Shown in pieces: positions 26,948 to 35,815 of a stretch of 64,000 bases of DNA (within the stretch, counting starts at the first letter, position 1; each line of letters starts with the position of its first letter). The DNA lies in contig NZ_CP030840.1 of the NCBI RefSeq assembly GCF_003330725.1, forward strand, positions 4,526,001 through 4,590,000, written 5' to 3'. Source of the DNA: Acidisarcina polymorpha. Lineage in GTDB: Bacteria; Acidobacteriota; Terriglobia; Terriglobales; Acidobacteriaceae. The notes beneath the pieces were generated by a model. It saw nothing but the letters and a program-made list of their open reading frames with translations. It was not told the origin of the DNA and searched no databases. The position numbers and the translations under genes were made by a program.

Positions 26948-27580
26948 TTACCAGCGGTCTTCTCGATGCTCGCTCTCATCCGTTGGTTTACGCACAACAC
27001 CATGGATGGCCTGCGATCCGAAATGTGTCGCGGCGGGCCCCCTGAAGACCAGCGTAATGTTCGAATGCGTGACCGAGTACCGGATGTCATCCCCTCCGGT
27101 GACGCAGACCTGCAGCGTCGAGGAAGGCGGATGCGTCTCAAAGAGGGCGATGCTTCCGTTCCCCGTCAAGATATGAACTGTGTCATTCAGCTGAAAGCCC
27201 ATCTTGGTGGCGGGAGGCAGGTAGGCAGGGCAGTCACTCGTGTCCCAGCTGATTTTGGCGTTCTTCAGCCGGATGTGATGGGTGTGAGGATTCACGAGAG
27301 GCTGGGCCGGATCTACCGCACCCGCCGAAGTTTTTCCATAGCCGGACATTGTCATATCTGCTGAGAAGTCGGCGGTCCCCCATTCCGGGTGGACGTCCAT
27401 CGACCATTCACCGTGCATTTCCCATGGGCTGCCTTTGATCGCGGGATTCAGCGGTGAATAGTCATTGATCAAACCGCTGAAGTGCACTGGCCTGCGGTCC
27501 TGAGCGAAACCATGGGCGGCTGATAGCAACAAGAGGAGTGAGAGCACGCGAACCGCTGAAATCAGGGGTTTCCTTTTCAT
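26948..27580 (-). CDS. Secreted hypothetical protein
   Basis: 210 residues from ATG 27580, chosen over an upstream in-frame start because TTGGAGATC precedes it and a signal peptide then begins properly ('VRVLSLLLLLSAAHGFAQ'). The mature part resembles small periplasmic beta-sandwich proteins: 'EMHGEWSMDVHPEWGTADFS', 'VNPHTHHIRLKNAKISWD', 'FQLNDTVHILTGNG'. I recall similar 'W-M-h-G-x-W-S' proteins in Acidobacteria but cannot name a family. It is divergent from the PD40 regulator 197 bases away. Confidence 0.82.
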   Translation of the reverse strand: MKRKPLISAVRVLSLLLLLSAAHGFAQDRRPVHFSGLINDYSPLNPAIKGSPWEMHGEWSMDVHPEWGTADFSADMTMSGYGKTSAGAVDPAQPLVNPHTHHIRLKNAKISWDTSDCPAYLPPATKMGFQLNDTVHILTGNGSIALFETHPPSSTLQVCVTGGDDIRYSVTHSNITLVFRGPAATHFGSQAIHGVVRKPTDESEHREDRW

Positions 27581-27777
27581 GAAAGATCTCCAATTCGGGA
27601 TTTGTTCGTTTTCCACGAACACAGTCGGGCATCTAAGCGGGTGAGTTCAAGCAGTAAGGTGCAGAATCGCAGCCAGCCCCTCGATTTACAGTCGAATGCA
27701 GCTCTTTGCCGTGCCTCCTGCCAAAGGTACAATTGGCTCCCGGCTCGTTTCGACTGCGGACCGCTCTGGAGCGCTTG

Positions 27778-29829
27778 ATGGTCGAACCATCCCCCAACAT
27801 CCAGCCATCCGAGAAGCTGCCTGAAGACCGGCTTGATTCGTGGAAAGAGATCGCGGAATACCTCAACCGTGATGTGACGACAGTCCAGCGCTGGGAGAAG
27901 CGGGAGGGGATGCCCGTTCATCGGCATGTGCATGGGAGGATGGGCTCCGTCTACGCGTCCCGCGCGGACCTGGAGGCGTGGATGCGCAGCCGAAATCTTC
28001 GAGCTCCACAGGAGAACGCGGAGAATGGCGTATTGCCGGCCCCTCGGATCCGACCGATCGAGGCGGCGGTGTCGAATTCGCGAAGCAAATGGAAATTATT
28101 GGTATCGTTTGCAGCAACGGTAGCCACGCTGGCGATTGCCGCCGGCTGGTGGCTTCAGAGAACCGAACACTTCTGGCGAGACCCCCTCGCTAATGCACGA
28201 TTTCAGACGGTTACGGATTTTGGCGGGCTGGAGCAGGCTGCCGCGGTCTCCCGAGACGGTCATTTGGTGGCGTTTCTGTCAGACCGGGATGGACCGATGG
28301 ACGTCTGGGTAACGCAGGTTGGATCGGGCGAGTTCCATAACCTCACCCATGGGACCGTTTCGGACCTCGTAAATCCGTCCATTCGAACCCTGGGGTTCTC
28401 GCCGGATGGGTCCCTGGTCACCTTCTGGGTTCGCAAACAAAACTGCCCGGGTAGCAGCGGCATCAGCGTCTGGTCAGTGCCTACACTGGGCGGTGAACCG
28501 CGACCCTACCTCGAAGGCGTGGCAGAGTTCGACTGGTCGCGCGATGGCAGCCGTCTTGCGTATCACACGTCGGCGCCTGGAGACCCTCTTTTCGTCTTGG
28601 ACGGTGGGTTCCAATCTAAGCAGCGACCCATCTTTACCGCGCCTGCCGGACTCCACGCCCACTTTCCGTTGTGGGCGCCCGACGCGGCATTTATCTACTT
28701 CATTCAGGGCGAGCTTCCCGACAAACTGGACATCTGGCGTATCCGGCCGGAAGGAGGCGCCCCTGAACGGGTCACAGCGCAGAATGCGCGAGTGACTTAT
28801 CCGGTCTTGTTGAATAGGCGCACTCTAATTTATCTCGCCAATGATCCTGATGATTCAGGGCCGTGGCTTTATAGCCTGGACGTCGAGCGCCGCATTCCTC
28901 ACCGGCTGACCTCTGACCTTGAGCGATACACATCACTGGCAGCCAGCGCTGATGGTAAACGTCTAGTTACTACGCGTACCACTCCAGAAAGAACACTTTG
29001 GCGCATGCGCATCACTGATTCTCCGGAAGGGGCATCGGAGGCTGAGCGCATCCTGCTGACGACCAGTCCTGGATTCTCCCCGCGACTAGGTCCCAACTAT
29101 CTTCTGTATGTTTCTGCCACCGGCACGGGGGACCGCATCTGGAAACTTGCCGATGGTAGAGGCACAGAGTTGTGGCGGGGGGAGGGGGCGAGGGTCTTTG
29201 GCGGGCCCGCCATCTCCGCCGATGGGCAATATGTCGCTTTCTCAGTCCGGCAACACGGGCAAAGGCTCCTATACGCGATGAAGTCCGACGGTACGGATGC
29301 ACGAGTGGTGGCTGATTCGCTTGATCTTCAAGGGAATCCAGTGTGGTCGCCCGATGGCCAATCGATCACGACGGCCATCACCGATCACGGCGCCCCAGAT
29401 CTGTTTCGAGTACCAATTGATGGCCGCCCTCCAATTCCCCTTGCTGGTGAATACTCCGTCGATCCCGCGTGGTCGCCCGACGGCCGCTTTGTTGTTTATT
29501 CGGGGCCCGACATTGGCACCACATTTTCTTTGAAAGCCGTCACGGCTGAGGGCGCACCGTATTCGCTTCCCGCCCTGACTCTGACCCGCGGGGCTCGTCG
29601 CGTGGCGCTGCTGCAGGGCGGACGCGCACTCGTGCTTCTGCGCGGTGAGATTCAACATAAGGATCTCTGGCTGATCGACCTTAAGAGGGGTGTCCAGCGG
29701 CAGTTGACTCACCTCGCTCCCGAATTCGACATTCAGGATTTTGATATCTCGACAGACGGTCGTGAAGTTGTCGTCGAACGGGTGCAGGAACGCTCGAACC
29801 TGGTACTGCTGGATCTACCGCGACCCTGA
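27778..29829 (+). CDS. HTH-transmembrane-PD40 beta-propeller protein
   Basis: 683 residues. N-terminal DNA-binding part ('WKEIAEYLNRDVTTVQRW', 'REGMPVHRHVHGRMGSVYAS', about residues 20-75); one membrane helix near 105-125 ('LLVSFAATVATLAIAAGWW'); then a long periplasmic TolB/WD40-like propeller with repeated PD40 signatures 'FSPDGSLVTFW', 'WSRDGSRLAYH', 'WSPDGQSITTA', 'WSPDGRFVVYS'. This architecture, frequent in Acidobacteria, looks like a membrane-bound transcription regulator that senses with its propeller, analogous to CadC; that role is inference. ATG 27778 follows GGAGCG. The neighbouring divergent secreted protein is a possible target or ligand. Confidence 0.9.
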   Translation: MVEPSPNIQPSEKLPEDRLDSWKEIAEYLNRDVTTVQRWEKREGMPVHRHVHGRMGSVYASRADLEAWMRSRNLRAPQENAENGVLPAPRIRPIEAAVSNSRSKWKLLVSFAATVATLAIAAGWWLQRTEHFWRDPLANARFQTVTDFGGLEQAAAVSRDGHLVAFLSDRDGPMDVWVTQVGSGEFHNLTHGTVSDLVNPSIRTLGFSPDGSLVTFWVRKQNCPGSSGISVWSVPTLGGEPRPYLEGVAEFDWSRDGSRLAYHTSAPGDPLFVLDGGFQSKQRPIFTAPAGLHAHFPLWAPDAAFIYFIQGELPDKLDIWRIRPEGGAPERVTAQNARVTYPVLLNRRTLIYLANDPDDSGPWLYSLDVERRIPHRLTSDLERYTSLAASADGKRLVTTRTTPERTLWRMRITDSPEGASEAERILLTTSPGFSPRLGPNYLLYVSATGTGDRIWKLADGRGTELWRGEGARVFGGPAISADGQYVAFSVRQHGQRLLYAMKSDGTDARVVADSLDLQGNPVWSPDGQSITTAITDHGAPDLFRVPIDGRPPIPLAGEYSVDPAWSPDGRFVVYSGPDIGTTFSLKAVTAEGAPYSLPALTLTRGARRVALLQGGRALVLLRGEIQHKDLWLIDLKRGVQRQLTHLAPEFDIQDFDISTDGREVVVERVQERSNLVLLDLPRP

Positions 29830-30069
29830 TCCGGCACGAGTTTCGATTTCCCGCTCAGCACATCCGGCTGCCTGACCCCTTAATGCTTGTGGCGTTCACG
29901 CGCCCCGCGAAAGCTGCAAATCCTAACGCAACCCGGCGATCCATAAAGCTCGTGAGGAATCCAGTTCCTCTCCACTTGCGAGGAGTTCGTGCAGCAATCC
30001 GCGAGGAAGGTTCATCTGCCTGCAGATTGCTTGCCGTGCTCTGTTGTCCAAGTTCTGACATTGCCTCTA
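29830..30069. other. Intergenic region between convergent genes
   Basis: About 240 bases with no gene seen between the PD40 protein and the radical SAM gene. No strong T-tailed terminator hairpin is evident. Confidence 0.5.
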
Positions 30070-31209
30070 TTAAGCTTCCAGCTGGCTCCCCGAATTGAGA
30101 TTGTTGTGGATGTCCCACGCGGCCTCGGCCATGCGCGCCCACATCTTGGGCGTACGGAAGATAGCGGGGCTGATGAAGCAGTGATGGTAGCAGCCTTTAC
30201 ATTCCGGCACCTGGCCACTCGTAGCGCGAAAATGATTTGCTTTGCCTCCAAACCAGATTTTTCGGAAATCGAAAGCGTGGTCCCGAAGATTGCCCAACAC
30301 ATCGCCGCGGAGTTCACACCCGGCGACGTCGCCAGTGGGATAGATGACAGCAGTCTCACGGCCGCCTGCGCATAGGAGTGGGGCGGTCTTGGAGTGACTG
30401 GTCTCGGCGACAATATCTCTCGAGACCTTCTCCTTGGAGTGCACGAGAAAGTCCCACGGAGTGAATTCCCCCGTCCGATCGGTGCCCTTGAGCCAGGGCG
30501 AATCGCGATCAATGACGCTGAGGTAGGTGGTTTTACAGACGTCGTCGATCGTCTTTGCGTTGAGAGGGTTTCCTCGCACCAGTATGGGCTTGAGTACATC
30601 AACAGGCAGATTGGCGCGGACCCAGCGTGCCGCCTCGCCGACATTTTTATAATTCATACCGTGCACGGTCATCCCGATATCGACTCGCAGGTTGGGATAT
30701 TGTTTGCGAAGCTCGGCAAGTTCGCGCACGGTGGCGACCACCTTATCGAAGAGGCCAGGGATCCCCCGCAATTTGTCGTGATCTTCGCCGAGGCCATCGA
30801 GTGAGATCCCTATCTTTACCTTCTGCCCAGGGCATCGTTTCAGGATTTCAGTCACATGTTCAACGATTCTTGCGGTGGCATGCCCGAGCATGCAGAAAGT
30901 CATATTTGCGGGGCGGCAGTACGAGTAGAATCGCTCGACGATATCAGGGAGATCCTTGCGGAGTTCGGGGCTGCCTCCAGTAAAGGTGACTTGCAGCATC
31001 GGGCCGAGGTTCTTTGCCAGGCTGTCGAATTCGGGAACGGAGAGCTCCTCTTTGACCTTGGTATTGAGTTCGCTCCAGTAAAAACAATGCTCGCACTTCG
31101 CATTACAGCGATTAGTGACGAACATGAGCAGATAGACCGGCATCTGTGCGCCAGGCGCCATTAACCGTTTCAAAGATGTTGCCCTTTGGCGCAATGGTGT
31201 CATTAGCAT
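30070..31209 (-). CDS. Radical SAM protein with SPASM-like C-terminus
   Basis: 379 residues. The radical SAM cluster motif is 'TNRCNAKCEHCFYW' (C35, C39, C42), followed by the SAM-binding 'VTFTGGSPELRKDL' and 'KIGISLDGLGEDHD'. The C-terminal part has additional Cys ('APLLCAGGRETAVIYPTGDV', 'AGCELRGDVLGN', 'PECKGCYHHCF'), as in SPASM/twitch proteins that bind one or two auxiliary clusters and modify peptides or sugars. The start is ATG 31209 because AAAGGGA lies 7 bases upstream; the frame extends further but overlaps the GT2 end. It follows the glycosyltransferase by 13 bases, so one operon. Substrate unknown; peptide modification or a glycolipid step are both possible. Confidence 0.92.
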   Translation of the reverse strand: MLMTPLRQRATSLKRLMAPGAQMPVYLLMFVTNRCNAKCEHCFYWSELNTKVKEELSVPEFDSLAKNLGPMLQVTFTGGSPELRKDLPDIVERFYSYCRPANMTFCMLGHATARIVEHVTEILKRCPGQKVKIGISLDGLGEDHDKLRGIPGLFDKVVATVRELAELRKQYPNLRVDIGMTVHGMNYKNVGEAARWVRANLPVDVLKPILVRGNPLNAKTIDDVCKTTYLSVIDRDSPWLKGTDRTGEFTPWDFLVHSKEKVSRDIVAETSHSKTAPLLCAGGRETAVIYPTGDVAGCELRGDVLGNLRDHAFDFRKIWFGGKANHFRATSGQVPECKGCYHHCFISPAIFRTPKMWARMAEAAWDIHNNLNSGSQLEA

Positions 31210-31222
31210 GGTTGTATCCCTT

Positions 31223-32530
31223 TCAAATCGATAAGCGGCTGTGGAGATATTCTTCATCGTGGACTCTGTCGTCTATTTCCAGAGGAACCTCATTGCTGGT
31301 TTCGTTGGTTGCAGCACGCTGGCTGCGGACGAAAAAGCGGCGATAGATGCCGGTGATAAAGCAACCGGACCTGGTTGCGTCCAAGAGAAACATTAGACCG
31401 CAGGCTGGGAAGACGAAGGACACCCCCTGCGAAGAGAAGACACGCAAAACGTCGGCGCGTGTCGACAGATAAAGGGCCGCAAGCAGACTGAAGATAATGC
31501 TTTCGTGCATTGGTGCGAAAGCAAAGGGCATCGCAAGCAGCGCAGCTATGAGCATCGTTGCCGATCCGACTGCCAGCATGTCGCGGCCGGTGGCGTGGCG
31601 ATTCTCCGACAGCGATCCGTCAGATTCGAAATGATTCTCCATTGCCAAGAGGCCCTTTCGCCAGTCGTTTTTCAGTAGTTGCCAGAGTGAGAGCAGATGG
31701 CGGTGGTCGCCTAGGGCCGCGGGCACAGCGAGGACGCGAAACCCGCTTTCGGTCAGGCGGCGACCGAGGTCGGTATCTTCCCCGCCAGCCCCTTTGAAGC
31801 GAGGATCGAAGCCTACCATCCGTCGAAAAACACAAGCATCGATCGCTCCGATCGCGGTCCAGAATTCGTTTTGCAAATAACCGGCGCGCCGCTGATAGAT
31901 CTTCGAGATGTAGAGCTGCTTGTACCGGGCAGCAAAGGGCAGATCACGAACATTTCTGGAGTAGTTGCCGACGGTTGCCTCGGCAGAAGAGGAGCACAAC
32001 GGCTCGATGAGAGTCTCGATACATCGCGAGTCGACCAGAACATCGGCATCAATGAAAACGAGAAAGCTCCCGGTGAAATCCTCTGCTCCGCGATTTCGCG
32101 CCACTGCGGCGCTGCCGCTTCCTCCAGTGCTGAGAATGGCGGCCGGTAATCCAGAGAGGATTTCTTCCAGATCGTCGTTGCCGCCATCGTCCACGACGAT
32201 AACTTCAAGAGTGAATGGCCCGCGCGATGCTAAGACAGCGAGGACGGCGTATCGGATCAGTCCGGTGGCCCGACACGCGGGAATGACCACGCGCACAAGA
32301 GGCACAATTCGGTCGTCAGAAGAAGATGGGCTGCGCCGCAAGACGCGATGTTGAGCGTCCTCGTCGTAGCTCTCGCCATCTCTCATCGAGAGGGCTGTTA
32401 TATCACGCGGACACGGCTGGTCATTGCCGGGAAAGGTCATGGCGCCCCAGTAGGTCTTGCTTTGCAGATTGAGCGAACCCCGTAAACATAGATTTAAGTG
32501 GTTTGTGACACAAGAGGCCGAATGACTCAT
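31223..32530 (-). CDS. Family 2 glycosyltransferase with C-terminal membrane helices
   Basis: 435 residues. The GT-A catalytic domain begins near residue 78: 'VRVVIPACRATGLIRYAVLA', 'LEVIVVDDGGNDDLEEIL', 'AVARNRGAEDFTGSFLVFID' with the metal-binding D-A-D, and the acceptor-site 'GGEDTDLGRRLTESGF'. Two or three membrane helices follow ('SATMLIAALLAMPFAFAP', 'VSFVFPACGLMFLL'). The N-terminal 75 residues are polar and of doubtful value; ATG 32440 is an alternative start. At 32530 the start lies 4 bases after a 13-codon ORF, suggesting coupled translation. Its partner radical SAM gene follows at once. Mycofactocin-type clusters pair a radical SAM enzyme with a GT2, but no MftA/MftB gene is visible here. 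Confidence 0.9.
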   Translation of the reverse strand: MSHSASCVTNHLNLCLRGSLNLQSKTYWGAMTFPGNDQPCPRDITALSMRDGESYDEDAQHRVLRRSPSSSDDRIVPLVRVVIPACRATGLIRYAVLAVLASRGPFTLEVIVVDDGGNDDLEEILSGLPAAILSTGGSGSAAVARNRGAEDFTGSFLVFIDADVLVDSRCIETLIEPLCSSSAEATVGNYSRNVRDLPFAARYKQLYISKIYQRRAGYLQNEFWTAIGAIDACVFRRMVGFDPRFKGAGGEDTDLGRRLTESGFRVLAVPAALGDHRHLLSLWQLLKNDWRKGLLAMENHFESDGSLSENRHATGRDMLAVGSATMLIAALLAMPFAFAPMHESIIFSLLAALYLSTRADVLRVFSSQGVSFVFPACGLMFLLDATRSGCFITGIYRRFFVRSQRAATNETSNEVPLEIDDRVHDEEYLHSRLSI

Positions 32531-32534
32531 ATAG

Positions 32535-32576
32535 TTAGCCCAGTTTCCGTACGGGAGAAGCGGGTGCTATTAACAT
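32535..32576 (-). CDS. 13-codon ORF leading the GT2/radical SAM operon
   Basis: ATG 32576 follows GAAAGGGAGACAACC and opens a 13-codon frame ending 4 bases before the GT2 start. The region TTTGAAAGGGAGACAACC plus ATG is nearly the same as that in front of the radical SAM gene (TTTGAAAGGGATACAACC plus ATG), and the first codons are also alike (MLIAP vs MLMTP). It may be a leader peptide for coupled translation, a truncated copy of the radical SAM start, or both. Too short to judge as a peptide precursor. Confidence 0.4.
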   Translation of the reverse strand: MLIAPASPVRKLG

Positions 32577-32577
32577 G

Positions 32578-33612
32578 GTTGTCTCCCTTTCAAATGGCAT
32601 GACTAGTCTGCTGCATGAGTTGCAGATATGGCGGCTGACCGAGCACGGAGGACAGTTTCGAGAAATAGGGGTCGACTGAGCTGACCGCCGCGCCAGTCAC
32701 GGTCTAGGTGCAAGCTGCCGCCTTCATCCCTGATTTTCGGGGCATACTCTTTCGACAATGAAGACTGGCCAGCAAGATCGGCAGTATTGCCTGGGCCGAC
32801 GACCTGGAAATGTGCTTTGTTCTGAAGTGGCTCCGAACAAGGCACCCGGGGCTCTGATCAGATTGGACGCGCATTATTCATAGCGGAGAGCCTCGGCGGG
32901 TGAAACGGTGATGGCGTGGCGGGCGGGCACAAAGCAGGCGAGGAGCGCGCTGAGAGAGAGGAGCACCATCGATCTGAAGTGTTGTGTTGCCCTCGAAGAT
33001 TTCACCAGGGGGTACGAACACATGGGGAGTAATTGTGGCAACATCCCGCTGGGTCGCCACACTCGCACCATAAAGATCGTTTCGGATAGCGTCGGCAGTT
33101 GCTTGTTGAGGTCATCGTCATTTCTCTCTGCCGGAGAATAGTCGGCGCTTGGTCGTTATGACCCACAAGAGTCGGAACATTTTGTTGAGCTGGCGTACTG
33201 CTGGGCGGAACGACGCCGGCCCCGAGACGAAAGTAAGTGCCAGTCTTCGAGGAATAGTCACGAATGCAATTTGTTTGATGTCTCTCAGTATCAGCTTTGT
33301 CTGGTCCTCCCACCGAATTGAAATGGGCGGACTCACGCCAATCGCCGTAAAGGTGAGTCTGCTTGGAAGAGACATTCGCACATGGTTCTCCGGACGTTCC
33401 CGATCTATCGATGGGATGTGCGAAGAGAGCCGCGGTTTCGGCCGTAAACCTTCGTTCGCGTGAATCACAAAATTCCGACAGTCTTTAGCCGCTTTTGGCA
33501 AGTTGATCACTTGACGTGGGAGGCAGATATTTAGAGATGGGCAACAAATCATCAACACAGTTCATCGCAAGCTTCATCCGACTTCTCAAGTGGGTTTTGA
33601 TACGCGAAACGG
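32578..33612. other. Gene-poor kilobase with permease remnant
   Basis: Apart from the ADOP tail at 32874-32975 nothing here is convincing. Overlapping frames at 33118-33558 (-) and 33149-33463 (+) have neither ribosome site nor known motif. A frame at 32603-32845 (-) without proper start could be the end of a lost gene. Confidence 0.5.
32874..32975 (-). pseudogene. C-terminal remnant of an ADOP/MacB-like permease
   Basis: 33 codons reading 'VLLSLSALLACFVPARHAI' and 'VSPAEALRYE' to a TAA. This is the typical last transmembrane helix and cytoplasmic tail of an ADOP family permease ('ALLACFVPARRA...DPM.ALRYE'). The remaining about 800 codons are absent; the sequence upstream is unrelated. It is a second relic of this permease family in the window, on the other strand from the first. 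Confidence 0.78.
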
Positions 33613-34567
33613 TTAGGTCGCTTTCAAGGGAAGCACCCAGTATGGATCGTTGGACGGAATCCACTCGATCGGAACTTCCGGAACCAGCGGCATCAGCCAT
33701 GCAGGCGCGCTCTCCTCTGCCCATTCCTCGAACCTCTCGTGAGTCACCGCGATTAGTCCCTGTGGATTCGGCAAACCAAGCGCGATTGCATCGCGCAGAT
33801 AGGGAAAGGCATCGCAATCCTGGGGTTCACTCATTAGGACAACATCGCACGTTTGCAGTGGTTTGAGAATCTCTATTAGTTTGTGTGCACCCAGTCCGAC
33901 CCGCTTTACAAGCAGGTTTGGATCGCCAATGACCCGTACATTTCGTGAGCCCAGTGATGACGCCACGTGACGCGCCACCTGTTTTAGGGTGGTCTCTGGG
34001 ATTGAGTAGGCTATGCCTATCATCTGTCCTTGCACGTCGACTACATGATCCTGCCAGCCGAGCTTTGCGGTTAATCCTGCCATTATAGGATCGGGTCTCA
34101 GGATGTGTTGGCGGTTGTGGAACCGCCACACCACCAGACCGTTCTCTTCGCAAAACTTCCGCTTCGCCACCATGACCGGGTCGGTCTCGAGCGTCCCAGT
34201 AACCTCGAGAGGCTTATCATGTTTGGTGGTCCCGACATCGTCGATATGGTCCCAAAACATTCTTTCGTGGGAAATCACAAAGTTCTTTTTCGCGAGTACC
34301 GCTTTTTTCAAGACTTCGAAAGTGGCCTGAAATGTAAAGACGATGCCCGTGACTAGGGTCCCAGGATCACCATACTTGAAGGTGTCTGGATCCAACCCCG
34401 GGGATCTCAAAAGCCGACCCTTCCGCAGCAACCTTGTTCACGATCCGCTCCACAATATCCTTCGCGGTCGGGCGTTGCAGTTCTGTGGCGTAAGCGTGTG
34501 CCAGTCCGCCCTTCATCAGCATCGTGGCACCGACGCCTTGGCCGAACGTCCTGCGAGAAATCAACAT
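33613..34567 (-). pseudogene. Tat-exported NIF3-like protein, one frameshift
   Basis: ATG 34567 starts a twin-arginine leader ('LISRRTFGQGVGATML'), then 'LQRPTAKDIVERIVNKV' and 'AFEIPGVG', at which point the frame ends at 34367. One base away the protein continues: 'LDPDTFKYGDPGTLVTGIVF', 'VISHERMFWDHIDDVG', 'GLTAKLGWQDHVVDVQGQMI', to the stop at 33613. The shift lies in CCCCGGGG around 34399-34406, an error- and slippage-prone run. The NIF3/DUF34 family forms a dinuclear metal-binding barrel; His in 'SHERMFWDH' is a ligand candidate. A Tat-exported form is unusual because NIF3 proteins are normally cytosolic. It overlaps the end region of its paralogue upstream. Confidence 0.82.
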
Positions 34568-34605
34568 TGTCAACCCCGATCTTTTCCTCATCCTGAGCGG
34601 TTCTT

Positions 34606-35439
34606 TTATGCAAGCCAACAGAGTTCATGCGAAGAGGGTTTCGCTTCGATAGGCATACCCGGCAACATGCCCTTCAGCCACCCTGTCAGTGCAACAGCGC
34701 CGGGATAGTCGGACTCTTCGTAGCCGACCTGCACAAGGCTTATACCGCGACCGGCAGTGATCGCATCCCGGATGTAAGTGGTGCAGTGATCGACTTCTGG
34801 TGTGTTTCCAGTGATGATGCAATCGACCCTGGGGTCGCGCAGTACATTGCTTAGGACGAGCGTGGGATACGCGAAGCCATGGATCACCGCGACACGTGTA
34901 ATCGGCTGATTCGGGTCGCCCACCATTCGTAGCGTGTTTGACTCCAAACGTGTGGAGGAGAAGGTAGCAAGCTCTAAGAGGGTGTTCTTGGGAATGTTGC
35001 AGAAGGCTGTAGCCCACTGGTCGCCAGGGTTTTCGGGTTCCGGCTGCCAGCCAAGCTCCCTGGCCAACGCATTTGAGAACCACTTGGGTCGAGCCGTGTC
35101 CCAGAGGGTTGCCAAGCGAATAATAAGCAGGTGGTGGTCTTGAATTAGCTGCCGCTTGGCCTTAAGGACAAGGTCACCCGCCATCGCATCCTTCAGACCC
35201 ACAGACAGATACTCGCCATAGAGATAAAAGGGATGTTCCCTGCAGATAATGCAATTCTTCCCGGTCCGGATCGCCAAGCGAATTGCGTCTACCGAGGGCT
35301 CGTTGGCAACCAGAATGCCTGAGACGGTATCATCATCGGAACCCGTAATGATTCCTTCATACATGGCATCTTTGTGCCGCTCCCCCAGCATTGTGTGAAG
35401 CCTATTAATCAATTCCCAGCTTGTCATTTGAGGTAACAT
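34606..35439 (-). CDS. NIF3-like (DUF34) dinuclear-metal protein
   Basis: 277 residues. NIF3/DUF34-type fold: 'DAIRLAIRTGKNCIICREHP', 'NALARELGWQPEPENPGDQW' and 'GFAYPTLVLSNVLRDPRVDC', aligned with the exported paralogue just downstream ('LKKAVLAKKNFVISHERMFW'). His ligands differ between the two ('CREHPFY' here). Family members are cytosolic hexamers of uncertain function (proposed GTP cyclohydrolase-like or metal-insertase roles). ATG 35439 follows GAGAGGGAAAG; ATG 35424 is possible too. No leader is visible, so this copy would be cytoplasmic. Operon with the frameshifted paralogue. Confidence 0.78.
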   Translation of the reverse strand: MLPQMTSWELINRLHTMLGERHKDAMYEGIITGSDDDTVSGILVANEPSVDAIRLAIRTGKNCIICREHPFYLYGEYLSVGLKDAMAGDLVLKAKRQLIQDHHLLIIRLATLWDTARPKWFSNALARELGWQPEPENPGDQWATAFCNIPKNTLLELATFSSTRLESNTLRMVGDPNQPITRVAVIHGFAYPTLVLSNVLRDPRVDCIITGNTPEVDHCTTYIRDAITAGRGISLVQVGYEESDYPGAVALTGWLKGMLPGMPIEAKPSSHELCWLA

Positions 35440-35533
35440 TACGACACTTTCCCTCTCTCCAGTATCACAGTGAGAACTTCCCCTCCCTTAGGACGAGATT
35501 ACGCAGAAACATCGATGTGGCGTGCATGTTAGT

Positions 35534-35815
35534 TTACGCAGATGCGATGGCGTCTCGGCGGACCTGCGAAAGTGATCCGATGAGGAAGAGACGGACGGCT
35601 CCCATGAAGGAGCGCGCGTTTGTTGAGGCCGCGGAGACGACACCGGTGTTCACGTTGGTTAGGTTGACGGTGGCTCCCGGGACTGCTGCGCTGCTGGCAT
35701 CGACGATCGATCCAGTGACCGTGGCACTGGTGATCTGCCCGAAGGCACGCGGAGAAATGAGGGATAGAGAGAGGGCTATTGCCCAGAGAGAGAGATGGTG
35801 AAACCTAAAGATCAC
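35534..35815 (-). pseudogene. 5' remnant of a TonB-dependent receptor gene
   Basis: From ATG 35815: a signal peptide ('LSLWAIALSLSLISPRAFGQ'), then the start of a carboxypeptidase-regulatory-like domain ('TGSIVDASSAAVPGATVNLT', 'NTGVVSAASTNA'). After about 70 residues the similarity stops and the frame ends within 24 codons. Receptors of this type are about 1000 residues or more, so the rest has been deleted. It lies upstream of the NIF3-like pair on the same strand; the pair may once have been downstream of a full receptor gene. Confidence 0.82.

Noticed and set aside
32535-32576. 13-codon ORF as a RiPP precursor for the radical SAM enzyme
   Set aside because: Too short, no Cys or typical core, and its start region copies the radical SAM start; leader or relic is a simpler reading.
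33118-33558. 146-codon minus frame, considered as a PilZ-like protein
   Set aside because: The supposed R-x3-R and D/N-x-S-x2-G motifs are not present and there is no ribosome site.
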